DNA from: Gammaproteobacteria bacterium
Lineage (GTDB): Bacteria > Pseudomonadota > Gammaproteobacteria > Burkholderiales > Sulfuricellaceae
Direction of reading: 5' to 3'
DNA: 64,000 nt
NCBI GenBank assembly: GCA_018824405.1
Contig: JAHJGO010000011.1
Span: forward strand, 295,783 to 359,782
The notes under the pieces are model-generated. The model was not told the origin of the DNA. It saw only the letters and a list, made by a program, of their open reading frames with translations, and made no database searches. How positions within the stretch are numbered: the first letter of the stretch is position 1; every line of letters starts with the position of its first letter. Position numbers and translations under genes: made by a program. Of this stretch, positions 48,867-58,029 are shown one piece after another.

Positions 48867-49268
48867 TTATGCGGCGTTTCGCGCTGCGGTATGTTTTCTG
48901 ACCGCTTCCAGCAGGCTGTCCTTGGTAAAGGGTTTGGTGAGGTATTCGTCCGATCCTACCATCCTGCCGCGAGCGCGGTCGAAAAGTCCATCCTTGCTGG
49001 AAAGCATGATGACCGGTGTATGTTTGAATCGGGGGTTTTTCTTGATCAGCATGGTGGTCTGATATCCATCCAAGCGAGGCATCATGATGTCCACGAAGAT
49101 GATGTCGGGTTCGTAGTCAGTGATTTTTGCCATGGCGTCAAAACCATCTTCCGCCAGTATGACTTCACAACTCGCCTTTAACAGGAAGATTTCGGCGCTG
49201 CGACGAATGGTGTTGCTGTCATCAATGACCATGACCTTGATCCCGATCAGATTATTTTCCTCGCTCAC
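48867..49268 (-). CDS. pilG: Response regulator PilG
   Basis: 133 aa receiver; phosphoacceptor Asp60 (IIFVDIMMPRLDG), DD at 16-17, YLTKPFTKD. First gene of the cluster; linked to pilus extension through the ATPase PilB in Pseudomonas. The methyltransferase pilK and methylesterase chpB are not found here. Confidence 0.95.
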   Translation of the reverse strand: MSEENNLIGIKVMVIDDSNTIRRSAEIFLLKASCEVILAEDGFDAMAKITDYEPDIIFVDIMMPRLDGYQTTMLIKKNPRFKHTPVIMLSSKDGLFDRARGRMVGSDEYLTKPFTKDSLLEAVRKHTAARNAA

Positions 49269-49424
49269 TCATCCTCCCTTGTGCGTGCCTTCTGCGTCTG
49301 TCTATACAACAGCAGCATGCCATTGTATAGAAAAACATCGGCAGGTAAACCCCTCCACGGCCTGTGGTAGAAAATAGCGTGATTTCGGTTCATCATGCAT
49401 GAAGGCTGAGGTGGCAGGCAACAA

Positions 49425-49452
49425 TTGTCGTGACTGTCAACTATGCTATGAT
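49425..49452 (+). promoter_or_regulatory. Candidate sigma-70 promoter for the PstS-like gene
   Basis: TTGTCG and TATGAT are separated by 16 bases, 43 bases upstream of the ATG at 49496. The rest of the 227-base divergent region toward pilG shows no other clear site. Confidence 0.4.
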
Positions 49453-49495
49453 GCCACGGCATGTTTGTCGTTAAATAATTCAGGATGGACGGCTT

Positions 49496-50401
49496 ATGTT
49501 ACGGAAGTTGCTGACCCTTATTGTTTTGTTCGGATCAACCACTGTGGCGCCGTTATCTCTGGCTGACGTCACGATTGTTGGTTCCAGCACCCTCGAGCCT
49601 TTTCTCAAGCAGTGGGCAGAAACTTATCAGGCTAAAGTTCCTGGAGCTGAAATTCATATTTCCAGCCCTGGCACCAGTGTGGCGCCCAAGGCCCTGAGTT
49701 CTGGCAAGGCTGATCTGGCAGCGATGAACCGGGAAATGAACCACGATGAGAGTGAAGCGTTCATTCGTGCGCATGGCCACTATCCAACCGGCATCGCAGT
49801 GGCGATTGAGGCGGTCGCGCTTTATGCTCATCCGGACAATCCGGTGAAAGGCATGGATCTCAAGCAAGTGGACGCCATTTTTTCTGCTGGCCACGGCTGT
49901 GGCTGGAGCGAGGACATCAGGCAATGGGGCCAGCTTGGCCTGCCTGCGCCGTGGGACAAACAACCAATCATGCTGCTGGGGCATGATAAAAAATCTGCCG
50001 TACGCGATTTTTTCAATAAATCAGTGTTGTGCCGCGATGATTTCGCGAGTGAGGTTGCAGAACTCAAGCATGAGCAACTGCTGGCCAAGGTGGCAGAAAC
50101 CAAGAATGCCCTGGGTTATGGCCGTTATCAACCGGATACAAAGCTCAAGCTTGTGCCCTTGAAAAAGGGTGGGGATGAGTATGTCGCGTTAACCCCGGCC
50201 AATGTCTATAATCGGAGCTACAAGTTGCAGCACTTCATGTATTTGTATGTCAATAAAGCCAGCGGCAAACCGGTTGCCGCGGCGATTGCGGATTTTCTCA
50301 AGACCGGCCTGTCAAAAGAAGGTCAGGCCGCCGTTGTAGAAGTGGGTTATCTCCCGCTTTCGGACGAGTTGATTCAGCGCCAGTTAAACAAACTTAAATA
50401 A
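49496..50401 (+). CDS. PstS-like phosphate-type periplasmic binding protein
   Basis: 301 aa. Signal peptide (MLRKLLTLIVLFGSTTVAPLSLA), then a PBP-like fold with VGSSTLEPFLKQWAETY, SSPGTSVAPKAL and a GKSAVR-like anion loop (HDKKSAVRDFF). These resemble phosphate-binding PstS loops. No pstC/pstA/pstB is next to it, so it is an orphan binding or sensing protein; its ligand may differ from phosphate. Confidence 0.85.
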   Translation: MLRKLLTLIVLFGSTTVAPLSLADVTIVGSSTLEPFLKQWAETYQAKVPGAEIHISSPGTSVAPKALSSGKADLAAMNREMNHDESEAFIRAHGHYPTGIAVAIEAVALYAHPDNPVKGMDLKQVDAIFSAGHGCGWSEDIRQWGQLGLPAPWDKQPIMLLGHDKKSAVRDFFNKSVLCRDDFASEVAELKHEQLLAKVAETKNALGYGRYQPDTKLKLVPLKKGGDEYVALTPANVYNRSYKLQHFMYLYVNKASGKPVAAAIADFLKTGLSKEGQAAVVEVGYLPLSDELIQRQLNKLK

Positions 50402-50409
50402 CCCTGTAG

Positions 50410-50438
50410 CCCACCGTAGCGAGACCCGCTCTGGTGGG
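50410..50438 (+). repeat. Inverted repeat downstream of the PstS-like gene
   Basis: CCCACC (50410-50415) faces GGTGGG (50433-50438). The GTAGCCCACC-type sequence resembles dispersed extragenic palindromes. A T-run at 50455-50461 is too distant for a standard terminator. Confidence 0.45.
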
Positions 50439-50464
50439 TCTGCCGTCACGGAATCTTTTTTATC

Positions 50465-51283
50465 ATGTCAGATACACCCCCCATTGTGCTCACCTTTGCT
50501 GCTTCCGACCCTAGTAGTGGAGCGGGATTGCAGGCTGATCTGCTGACTTTGTCGAGCATGGGCTGCTACCCTGTTTCGGTGGTGACTGCCATCACGGTGC
50601 AGGATACCGTAGGGGTGGAAGACATTCTTGCGCTGGATGCCGAGCTGGTGTCCGCCCAGGCGCGTGCGGTGCTGGAAGACATGCCGGTGGCGGCGTTCAA
50701 GATCGGCATGCTGGGTAGTGTGGAGAATATTGCTGCAATCGCTGAAATTGTTGCTGACTATCCTGATGTGCCGCTGATACTCGACCCGATTCTGTCCTCC
50801 GGGCGCGGCGATGAACTGGCATCGGAAGAGATGCTGGAAGCCATGCTCGACATGCTGATTCCCCAGGCCACCATTATCACGCCCAATAGTCTGGAGGCGC
50901 TTCGTCTCGGGCAGGGAGATGGCGATGAGGAACTGGATTTTTCCGATTGTGCCAAGCGTTTGATCGAAATGGGGTGCGAGTATGTGCTGGTCACCGGTAC
51001 GCATGAAAATACCCCACAGGTGGTGAATACTCTTTACGGCCAGCATGGCGTGTTGCGCTCCGATGCCTGGCAGCGTCTGCCCGGCAGCTATCATGGATCG
51101 GGCTGCACCCTGGCTTCAGCGCTTGCCGCTTCGATTGCACATGGACTGGGTGTGGCCGACGCGGTGCGCGAAGCCCAGGAATATACGTGGCAAACTCTGC
51201 AGGCAGGGTTTAGACCAGGCATGGGCCAATACATTCCGGACCGGCTGTTCTGGGCGAGGGAAGAGGCTGATGATGCGGATTAG
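50465..51283 (+). CDS. thiD: Hydroxymethylpyrimidine (phosphate) kinase
   Basis: 272 aa ribokinase-fold enzyme phosphorylating HMP and HMP-P to HMP-PP. Signatures: AASDPSSGAGLQADLLT at the start, and GSGCTLASALAA, the anion hole and catalytic loop. It overlaps thiE by 11 bases; together with thiC it covers the pyrimidine branch and coupling step of thiamine synthesis. Confidence 0.97.
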   Translation: MSDTPPIVLTFAASDPSSGAGLQADLLTLSSMGCYPVSVVTAITVQDTVGVEDILALDAELVSAQARAVLEDMPVAAFKIGMLGSVENIAAIAEIVADYPDVPLILDPILSSGRGDELASEEMLEAMLDMLIPQATIITPNSLEALRLGQGDGDEELDFSDCAKRLIEMGCEYVLVTGTHENTPQVVNTLYGQHGVLRSDAWQRLPGSYHGSGCTLASALAASIAHGLGVADAVREAQEYTWQTLQAGFRPGMGQYIPDRLFWAREEADDAD

Positions 51284-51917
51284 CGGTCTCTACGCGATCA
51301 CGCCGGAACAACCCGATACGGCGCTTCTGCTGTCCCAGGTACGCGCTGCCCTGATCGGTGGGGCGCGGATGGTGCAGTACCGCAGCAAGAGCATGGATGC
51401 GGCTTTGCAGCATGAACAGGCGAGCGAATTACTGGAACTGTGCCATGCCTTTGAAGTGCCGCTGATCGTCAACGACAGCCTGCGCCTGGCTGACCTGAGC
51501 GGCGCCGATGGAGTGCATCTGGGGCGGGACGATGGCTCTCTGCGGCAAGCGCGCATCGTACTCGGCTCGGAGAAGGTGATCGGCGTTTCTTGTTATGATA
51601 ATCTGGAGCTTGCCATGCAGGCGGAGGCGGAAGGGGCGGATTATGTCGCTTTTGGCAGTTTTTTTCCTTCCACGACCAAACCGGGCGCGGTGACGGCTCC
51701 GCTGTCCCTACTGAACGAAGCAAAGACGCGTTTGTCGGTGCCGGTGGTCGCTATTGGCGGAATCAACATGGAAAACGCTGCATCGCTGATCGCTGCCGGT
51801 GCGGATTCGATAGCTCTGATTACCGGCCTGTTCGATGCGCCCGATATTCAGATCGCAGCACAACAATATTCTCAACTTTTCAGCCATGCTCCGATGACCG
51901 GACAGATGCTGCACTAG
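51273..51917 (+). CDS. thiE: Thiamine-phosphate synthase
   Basis: 214 aa from ATG 51273; the ATG three bases earlier is possible but closer to the Shine-Dalgarno. TIM barrel with [26 protein letters not shown], and [13 protein letters not shown], the pyrophosphate loop. Joins HMP-PP to thiazole phosphate. Followed by hemL after 16 bases. Confidence 0.97.
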   Translation: MRISGLYAITPEQPDTALLLSQVRAALIGGARMVQYRSKSMDAALQHEQASELLELCHAFEVPLIVNDSLRLADLSGADGVHLGRDDGSLRQARIVLGSEKVIGVSCYDNLELAMQAEAEGADYVAFGSFFPSTTKPGAVTAPLSLLNEAKTRLSVPVVAIGGINMENAASLIAAGADSIALITGLFDAPDIQIAAQQYSQLFSHAPMTGQMLH

Positions 51918-51933
51918 CAATCAGGAACCAGAC

Positions 51934-53217
51934 ATGACTTCGCGCAATACAGAACTTTTCGAGCAATCCCAGCAGCGTATTCCCGGCGGCGTAAACTCTC
52001 CGGTACGAGCCTTTCGTTCTGTCGGCGGCACGCCGGTGTTCTTCAAGCGCGGCCTGGGGCCGCGGCTGTGGGATGAGGATGACAAGGCCTATATCGACTA
52101 TGTGGGTTCCTGGGGGCCGGCGATCCTTGGCCATGCCCAGCCCGATGTGGTGCGAGCAGTGCAGGAAGCGGCGGCCAGCGGCCTGAGCTTTGGTGCACCC
52201 ACGGCGAAGGAGCTGGAGATCGCGGAACTGCTGTGCCAGTTGGTGCCTTCGATGGAGCAGGTTCGGCTGGTGAGCTCCGGTACCGAGGCTACCATGAGCG
52301 CGATCCGCCTGGCGCGCGGCTTTACCGGGCGCAGCAAGATTATCAAATTCGAGGGCTGTTACCACGGCCATGCTGATTTCCTGCTGGTCAAGGCCGGCTC
52401 GGGCGCACTCACTTTCGGTAACCCCAGTTCCGCCGGGGTTCCTCCGGAAGTGGCGGCGCAGACCGTGGTGCTGGATTACAACGATGTGGCCGGCCTGACG
52501 CAGACCTTTCAGCAGATTGGCAGCGAAATCGCCGCAGTAATTGTCGAGCCGGTGGCGGGCAACATGAACCTGATCGTGCCCAGCCCAGAATTCCTCAAGG
52601 CGATGCGCGAGCTGTGCAGCCAGTACGGCAGCGTATTGATTTTCGACGAGGTCATGACCGGCTTCCGTGTTGGCTTGCATAGTGCACAGGGCCTGTTCGG
52701 CATCAAGCCGGATCTCACCACGCTGGGCAAGGTGATCGGCGGCGGTATGCCGGTGGGCGCGTTTGGCGGGCGGCGCGACATCATGGAAAAACTGGCGCCT
52801 GTGGGGCCGGTTTATCAGGCCGGCACGCTATCCGGTAACCCGGTTGCAGTGGCCGCCGGACTTGCCACCTTGAAATTGCTGCAATCGCCCGGATTTTATG
52901 AAAACCTGACCCGCATGACGAAGAAGCTCACCGACGGTCTGACCGCCGTGGCGAAGGAGGCCGGTGTTGCTTTCTGTGCCCAGTCCGTGGGCGGCATGTT
53001 CGGTCTGTATTTCAGCGCCACGCCACCGACCAGTTATGCCGAAGTGATGCAGTGCGACAAGGATGCGTTCAATCGCTTTTTTCATGCCATGCTGGATGAA
53101 GGCGTTTACCTGGCACCTTCCGCGTTTGAAGCCGGATTCGTGTCCGCAGCGCACGGCGATGCAGAAATCGAGGCAACACTGGAAGCTGCACGGCGTGTTT
53201 TTGCCAAATTGAAGTGA
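51934..53217 (+). CDS. hemL: Glutamate-1-semialdehyde 2,1-aminomutase
   Basis: 427 aa class III aminotransferase. PLP Lys266 in [16 protein letters not shown]; start [16 protein letters not shown] is diagnostic for HemL. Produces 5-aminolevulinate, the haem precursor, by the C5 pathway. Position after thiDE is frequent in Betaproteobacteria; the haem supply fits the cytochrome genes downstream. Confidence 0.99.
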   Translation: MTSRNTELFEQSQQRIPGGVNSPVRAFRSVGGTPVFFKRGLGPRLWDEDDKAYIDYVGSWGPAILGHAQPDVVRAVQEAAASGLSFGAPTAKELEIAELLCQLVPSMEQVRLVSSGTEATMSAIRLARGFTGRSKIIKFEGCYHGHADFLLVKAGSGALTFGNPSSAGVPPEVAAQTVVLDYNDVAGLTQTFQQIGSEIAAVIVEPVAGNMNLIVPSPEFLKAMRELCSQYGSVLIFDEVMTGFRVGLHSAQGLFGIKPDLTTLGKVIGGGMPVGAFGGRRDIMEKLAPVGPVYQAGTLSGNPVAVAAGLATLKLLQSPGFYENLTRMTKKLTDGLTAVAKEAGVAFCAQSVGGMFGLYFSATPPTSYAEVMQCDKDAFNRFFHAMLDEGVYLAPSAFEAGFVSAAHGDAEIEATLEAARRVFAKLK

Positions 53218-53231
53218 AGTAAGGAACAAAC

Positions 53232-54278
53232 ATGCGCCCAGCGCAATTAATGACAATTCTGGATCGCGAATTTACCAGTGCTGCCGAAGGCCACCACACG
53301 CCTGTCATGCTGTGGGGGCCGCCGGGCGTGGGCAAGTCGCAGATCATTGCCCAGATGGCGGCACGTCATCAGGCGCCGGTGGTGGATATTCGTTTGTCGC
53401 AGATGGAGCCCTCCGACCTGCGCGGCATTCCGTTCCGCATCGAGGACCACGTGGAATGGGCGATACCGGCCATGCTGCCCGATGTCGAGCGTCATGGCCC
53501 GGTTGGCGTGCTGTTTCTCGATGAAATCACCTCCGCGCCGCCCAGCGTGTCTGCCGCCGCCTACCAGCTCATTCTCGACCGTCGCCTGGGTAATTACCGC
53601 GTACCCGATGGCTGGGCCATTTTCGCCGCCGGCAATCGTCAGGGCGACCGCGGCGTGACCTACACCATGCCGGCTCCGCTGGCGAACCGTTTTTCCCACT
53701 TCGAGGTGGAAGCTCATCTCGACGACTGGGTGGCGTGGGCCTACCACGTGGGCATCGACGAACGCCTGATCGCATTCCTGCGCTTCCGCCCGGAATTGCT
53801 GTTCGATTTTGATCCGGCGCACAATCCGGTGGCCTTCCCTTCGCCCCGCTCCTGGGAGTTTGCGCACCGTGCGCTACAGAAGTTCGGCAATATGCCGGAA
53901 CTGCTGCTCGGCTCGTTGCAGGCCTGTGTCGGGCCGGCTGCCGGCCTGGAGTTGCACGCCTTCGTGGACAATCTCGGCAAGATGCCGGACATCGATGCTA
54001 TCGTGCGCGGTGAGGCGGTCGATGTGCCGCATGAAGTGGATCTGCAATACGCGGTAGCTTCAGCGCTGGTTGGCCGCGCAATTCGCCTCAAGGACACGCC
54101 TGAGGCGGCGGTGGCGCACGGCCATATCCTCGATTACGCCACCCGTTTCCCGCTGCGCGAAATGGGCATCATGCTGGTGTCGGACATGCACCGCGCCATC
54201 GGCCAGCAACTGTTCAAGGTGCCGCAGTTTTCGCAATGGGCGAATGCGGTGGCCGACATCATGCTATACGAGATGTGA
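53232..54278 (+). CDS. MoxR-type AAA+ ATPase
   Basis: 348 aa. Walker A GPPGVGKS (29-36), Walker B VLFLDEI (92-98), then sensor 1 AAGNRQGDRG. MoxR ATPases act as chaperones together with VWA-domain partners, such as the one encoded 18 bases downstream. Begins 14 bases after hemL. The target of this complex is unknown. Confidence 0.95.
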   Translation: MRPAQLMTILDREFTSAAEGHHTPVMLWGPPGVGKSQIIAQMAARHQAPVVDIRLSQMEPSDLRGIPFRIEDHVEWAIPAMLPDVERHGPVGVLFLDEITSAPPSVSAAAYQLILDRRLGNYRVPDGWAIFAAGNRQGDRGVTYTMPAPLANRFSHFEVEAHLDDWVAWAYHVGIDERLIAFLRFRPELLFDFDPAHNPVAFPSPRSWEFAHRALQKFGNMPELLLGSLQACVGPAAGLELHAFVDNLGKMPDIDAIVRGEAVDVPHEVDLQYAVASALVGRAIRLKDTPEAAVAHGHILDYATRFPLREMGIMLVSDMHRAIGQQLFKVPQFSQWANAVADIMLYEM

Positions 54279-54295
54279 TGTGAATTGCCAGTGCG

Positions 54296-55549
54296 ATGTT
54301 TGATACTTCCATTGAAACCAAACTGGCGGCCGCCCGCACCCGGCTGATTCTCGACAAGCCCTTTCTGGGCGCGCTGGCCCTGCGTCTGCCCATGGTCGCG
54401 GCGAATGCCAAATGGTGTCCCACTTCCGCCACCGATGCGCGCAAGTTCTACTACAACCCGGAATACATCGCCGCGCTGACGCTGGAAGAAACCCAGTTCG
54501 TGCTGGCGCATGAGGCGCTGCACTGCGCCCTGTCCCACTTCGCCCGCCGCCAGCACCGCATCAAACATCGCTGGGACGTGGCTTGCGATCATGCGGTCAA
54601 TCCCCTGCTGGTGGCGGACGGGCTCAAACCGCCGCCGGGCGTACTGTTGCTGGATGCCTTTGAAGGCATGACGGCTGAGGAAATCTACCCCTGCATCGGC
54701 GACAACAACTCCGACCAGACCATGGACCAGCACCTCTACGACAACGAAGAGTCGGAAGGCGGGCAGGATGGCGAGAATGATCAGGAACCGCAGCAGGATG
54801 GGGGCGGGGGTAGCGGCAAGCAGCAGAAGGATGATAGCGATGGCAGCGGGGGCGGTCAGCAGCAGGACCCGCAGGATGGACAGGGTGGCGCAGCACAGCC
54901 GCCCCCCCTGAGCGCGAAAGAACGCGACGAACTGGGCCGCCAGTGGCAGCAGAGGATGGCCGCTGCCGCCCAGCAGGCCATGGCCGCGGGCAAGATGGGC
55001 GGCGCCTTGGCGCGCATGGTGGATCATCTGCTGCAACCTCAGTTGCCTTGGCGCATGCTGCTGGCGCGCTATATGACCCAGTCGGCACGAGACGATTACA
55101 GCTATATGCGGCCTTCAAGAAGAGAAGGGCAGGTAATTTTCCCCTCCCTGCGCAGCGGTCAGGTAGATCTGGTGGTAGCGCTGGATACCAGCGGGTCGGT
55201 GGGCGAACAGGAGCTCTCCCAGTTCCTTTCCGAAGTGAATGCACTGAAGGGCCAGATGCGCGCCAAGGTCACGCTGCTGGCTTGCGATACCGCCGTGGCG
55301 GAAGACGCGCCGTGGGAGTTCGAGCCGTGGGAAGAATTGAGATTGCCGGCGCATATCAAGGGCGGTGGCGGCACCAGCTTTGTACCGGTATTCGAATGGC
55401 TTTTCCGCCACGGCAGACAGCCGGACCTGCTGCTTTATTTTACCGATGCCGAAGGTGATTTCCCCAAACAGGCGCCGGATTTTCCCACCCTCTGGCTGGT
55501 CAAGGGCAAGGCGCCGGTGCCGTGGGGGCAAAGGATACAGCTCAACTGA
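54296..55549 (+). CDS. DUF2201 protein: HExxH metallopeptidase-like and VWA domains
   Basis: 417 aa. The N-terminal domain has HEALH at 72-76 (LAHEALHCALSH), the zinc-metallopeptidase-like motif of DUF2201. A low-complexity acidic, Gly/Gln-rich linker lies at about 140-205. The C-terminal VWA-like domain has a MIDAS-type DTSGS (Asp297, Ser299, Ser301). Typical partner of MoxR ATPases. Its stop overlaps the next ATG (TGATG), so three proteins are made from one coupled message. Confidence 0.93.
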   Translation: MFDTSIETKLAAARTRLILDKPFLGALALRLPMVAANAKWCPTSATDARKFYYNPEYIAALTLEETQFVLAHEALHCALSHFARRQHRIKHRWDVACDHAVNPLLVADGLKPPPGVLLLDAFEGMTAEEIYPCIGDNNSDQTMDQHLYDNEESEGGQDGENDQEPQQDGGGGSGKQQKDDSDGSGGGQQQDPQDGQGGAAQPPPLSAKERDELGRQWQQRMAAAAQQAMAAGKMGGALARMVDHLLQPQLPWRMLLARYMTQSARDDYSYMRPSRREGQVIFPSLRSGQVDLVVALDTSGSVGEQELSQFLSEVNALKGQMRAKVTLLACDTAVAEDAPWEFEPWEELRLPAHIKGGGGTSFVPVFEWLFRHGRQPDLLLYFTDAEGDFPKQAPDFPTLWLVKGKAPVPWGQRIQLN

Positions 55550-56667
55550 TGGAATTCTCCAGCGAAGATGCCCTGCGCCTCAATGTCCTGCTGACACATG
55601 AATTGCAGGCGGTACGCATCGATGAAAATACTTTTACCCTGTACGCCCTGACTGAAAAAGGCGAGGCTCGTGTTGCGCTGCACCCGACCGGGCGCAAGGA
55701 GCAGTATCTGCGCCTGGTGCGCGAAATGTTATCCGGCCATGCGCTCGGCTCACCCGGCGGTTATCCCCAGTTCATCCAGCGCTGGACGCGCATGGGACAG
55801 AACTCCGGGGACAACATCGACAAGCTGTTGTTGCTGGGCGAGGAAGAGGCAGTAATTTCAGTTGCCTATTCGCCCCGGCTGACGGATGAACTTGCGCGGC
55901 GTGCCTGGTGGTGCATGCAGAGCGGAGATAATGCGCGTCGCATGCTGGAGCGGCCCTGTGTGGCAAAAGGGACGATGGGTCCGGTGCTGGCCGAATACCT
56001 GGTGGAGCATCTGCCGTTCGAAACCAGTCCACATCACATTATCGATACCGTGCGCATCGTGCTGCAGCCAGGTTTGATTGGTGGACAAGTACTGCAGCGC
56101 TTATGGGGTCGGGCCAAAAGTGACAGCTCCTACTACGCGGGATTTATCGCTGCACTGCCGGATGCTCTTCCCGTACAGGCTGCTGCACGTTCGGACTGGA
56201 GTGGGGTCAAACCTGCGCTGGCACCCTTGCTGGCTGCGGGGAATCGATACGCCATGCAGTTGGCGCGAGTGCTTGATGCGCCGGGGCAAGCATTTCTCTT
56301 TGCCTGTGACGACGTGTTGCGTCACCCGGCGGATCAGGATGTGGCCCGTTCTGTGTTTCGCACCATTGACAGTTATTTTGGTATGTTGCGACAGGATTCA
56401 AGTCGCGAACTTAAACCGGAAGAGGTGCTGGATCAGGCAGATACGCGCCTCTCCAGCCCAGATACTGACTTGGCAGAATTGCTTGCGGTAGTTCCAGCGT
56501 TGCGGCCTGAAATAAGGAGTCTGCTGATGCTGTCGGAAGTGGGGGAGTTCAGCGTGGCACCGATTCTGGTGCGCACGACCGCAATCGGTTCCCTGATGCG
56601 TCGCAAGCTCGAGCCTGTGAGTGAACCAGTGCTGGAACAGATTGCCGCGTTACGGTCAGCGTCCTAG
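55549..56667 (+). CDS. Unknown protein, possibly DsrS-like
   Basis: 372 aa from ATG 55549 (MEFSSEDALRLNVLL), overlapping the VWA gene stop by one base. Soluble, mainly helical, no signal peptide and no catalytic motif. It resembles proteins annotated as sulfur reduction protein DsrS in sulfur-oxidising Betaproteobacteria; this is from memory and unverified. In Allochromatium dsrS ends the dsr cluster, but no other dsr gene is in view. Coupling to the MoxR/VWA pair suggests it is their client or third subunit. Confidence 0.7.
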   Translation: MEFSSEDALRLNVLLTHELQAVRIDENTFTLYALTEKGEARVALHPTGRKEQYLRLVREMLSGHALGSPGGYPQFIQRWTRMGQNSGDNIDKLLLLGEEEAVISVAYSPRLTDELARRAWWCMQSGDNARRMLERPCVAKGTMGPVLAEYLVEHLPFETSPHHIIDTVRIVLQPGLIGGQVLQRLWGRAKSDSSYYAGFIAALPDALPVQAAARSDWSGVKPALAPLLAAGNRYAMQLARVLDAPGQAFLFACDDVLRHPADQDVARSVFRTIDSYFGMLRQDSSRELKPEEVLDQADTRLSSPDTDLAELLAVVPALRPEIRSLLMLSEVGEFSVAPILVRTTAIGSLMRRKLEPVSEPVLEQIAALRSAS

Positions 56668-57375
56668 TTATTTATCTGCTTTTTTGAGCGGGCTGATGCG
56701 AGACATGAAATCTGCGACAGCCCCGATATCGCTGGTGGAATAACGCTTCACCACCTTGACCATTTTTGGATTGGCATTGCGGCGACTTCCATCCCGGATC
56801 GATACAATCTGCCTGACCATGTAGCGATAGTGCTGGCCGTTCGTGACGGGGTAAAACTTCCCGGCGTTACCTTCTCCGCGTTCGCCGTGACAGGAAACGC
56901 AATCCTTCTGATATAGCGCTTTACCGCGAGCCAAGTCGTTTCCGGGACCCTTGTCGTTGTTGCCGGGCAAGGGCAGGCTGTTGAGGTATGCGGCGATATC
57001 GGCCACTTCCTGTGTATCCACGACATGTTTACCGGCAAAAGGGAACATCTTTGGATTGTCGCGCCGTCCTTCTCGCACATCGGACATCTGCTTGATCAGT
57101 ACCGTGGTGTGTTGTCCTGCCAGTTGTGGATAGGTGCCGTCTGACAAACCGGATGCGTCGGGTTTGTGGCAGCCCTGGCAGCCCTGATACGCAATCTTTC
57201 CGTTCTCCACGTCGCCCTTCATTTTCAACAGTTGCGCTTCTTCGGCAGATTGCGCATCCCATGCATAATCGGGTGACTCGATCCCAGGCGCTTTGGGCTG
57301 CTTCGGAGGGGCTGCATGCGCAGATGACAGTACGGCCAGACTCAGGGACAGACTTATCAGAAACGCTTTATTCAT
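56668..57375 (-). CDS. Periplasmic di-haem cytochrome c, c4-like
   Basis: 235 aa. Signal peptide MNKAFLISLSLSLAVLSSAHA, haem motifs CQGCH (66-70) and CVSCH (159-163), and Met ligands probable in PKMFPFAG and NPKMVKVV. Two class I domains as in cytochrome c4, with a longer first domain. Periplasmic electron carrier, donor or acceptor unknown. Converges with the DsrS-like gene: the two stops are adjacent. Confidence 0.93.
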   Translation of the reverse strand: MNKAFLISLSLSLAVLSSAHAAPPKQPKAPGIESPDYAWDAQSAEEAQLLKMKGDVENGKIAYQGCQGCHKPDASGLSDGTYPQLAGQHTTVLIKQMSDVREGRRDNPKMFPFAGKHVVDTQEVADIAAYLNSLPLPGNNDKGPGNDLARGKALYQKDCVSCHGERGEGNAGKFYPVTNGQHYRYMVRQIVSIRDGSRRNANPKMVKVVKRYSTSDIGAVADFMSRISPLKKADK

Positions 57376-57394
57376 GGCGCAAATCCTTCCTTGT

Positions 57395-58015
57395 TTACTT
57401 CAGGCTGGTAATGTATTCGGAAACCGCTTTCATTTCCTGGTCGGTCATCCGCAACGAAAGGGACTGCATCACCAGGCCGCGATCATTATCCCGCTCGCCA
57501 CTGGAGAAGCGCTTTAACTGCTGATAGACGTAGCTAGAATACTGTCCGGCAATATGCGGGTAGACGGTGGTGCCGCTCCCATCCGGCAGGTGGCAACCTG
57601 CGCACGCTGGCACACCCTGATCCGGGTTTCCTTCAGTATAGAATTTCTTGCCGAACTCAAGCAGTTCAGGGTTCTTGACTGCGCCAGGCGTGCTCTTCTG
57701 TGCTGCGAAATGGAGCGATAAATTGGCCATGTCATCCGGACTCAGGTTGGCTACCATACCGGCCATGATGTCGTTCTTGCGCTTGCCAGCCTTGAAATCC
57801 TTGAGCTGTTTGAGCAGGTACTCCGGCTGTTTTCCCGCGAGTTTAGGGTAATCGGGATTGGGTGGAGTAATGCCGTTGCCATCTGCACCGTGGCAGGCGA
57901 TGCAGACCAGTTTGGCAATGGCCGCCCCCTTTTTTGCGTCGCCCTTGACTGGGATGGCGGCATAGGCCGTGCCAATGGATGATAAAGCGAGAATGAACAG
58001 AATAGGCCGGATCAC
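57395..58015 (-). CDS. Cytochrome c4-like di-haem protein
   Basis: 206 aa. Signal MIRPILFILALSSIGTAYA; haems at CIACH (38-42) and CAGCH (138-142). Each domain has a RKNDIMAGM-type Met region. Close in design to the cytochrome c4 at 61.3 kb, suggesting duplication. Sits between ccsB and the other cytochrome on one strand. Confidence 0.94.
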   Translation of the reverse strand: MIRPILFILALSSIGTAYAAIPVKGDAKKGAAIAKLVCIACHGADGNGITPPNPDYPKLAGKQPEYLLKQLKDFKAGKRKNDIMAGMVANLSPDDMANLSLHFAAQKSTPGAVKNPELLEFGKKFYTEGNPDQGVPACAGCHLPDGSGTTVYPHIAGQYSSYVYQQLKRFSSGERDNDRGLVMQSLSLRMTDQEMKAVSEYITSLK

Positions 58016-58029
58016 GGTATCTCCCTTGT

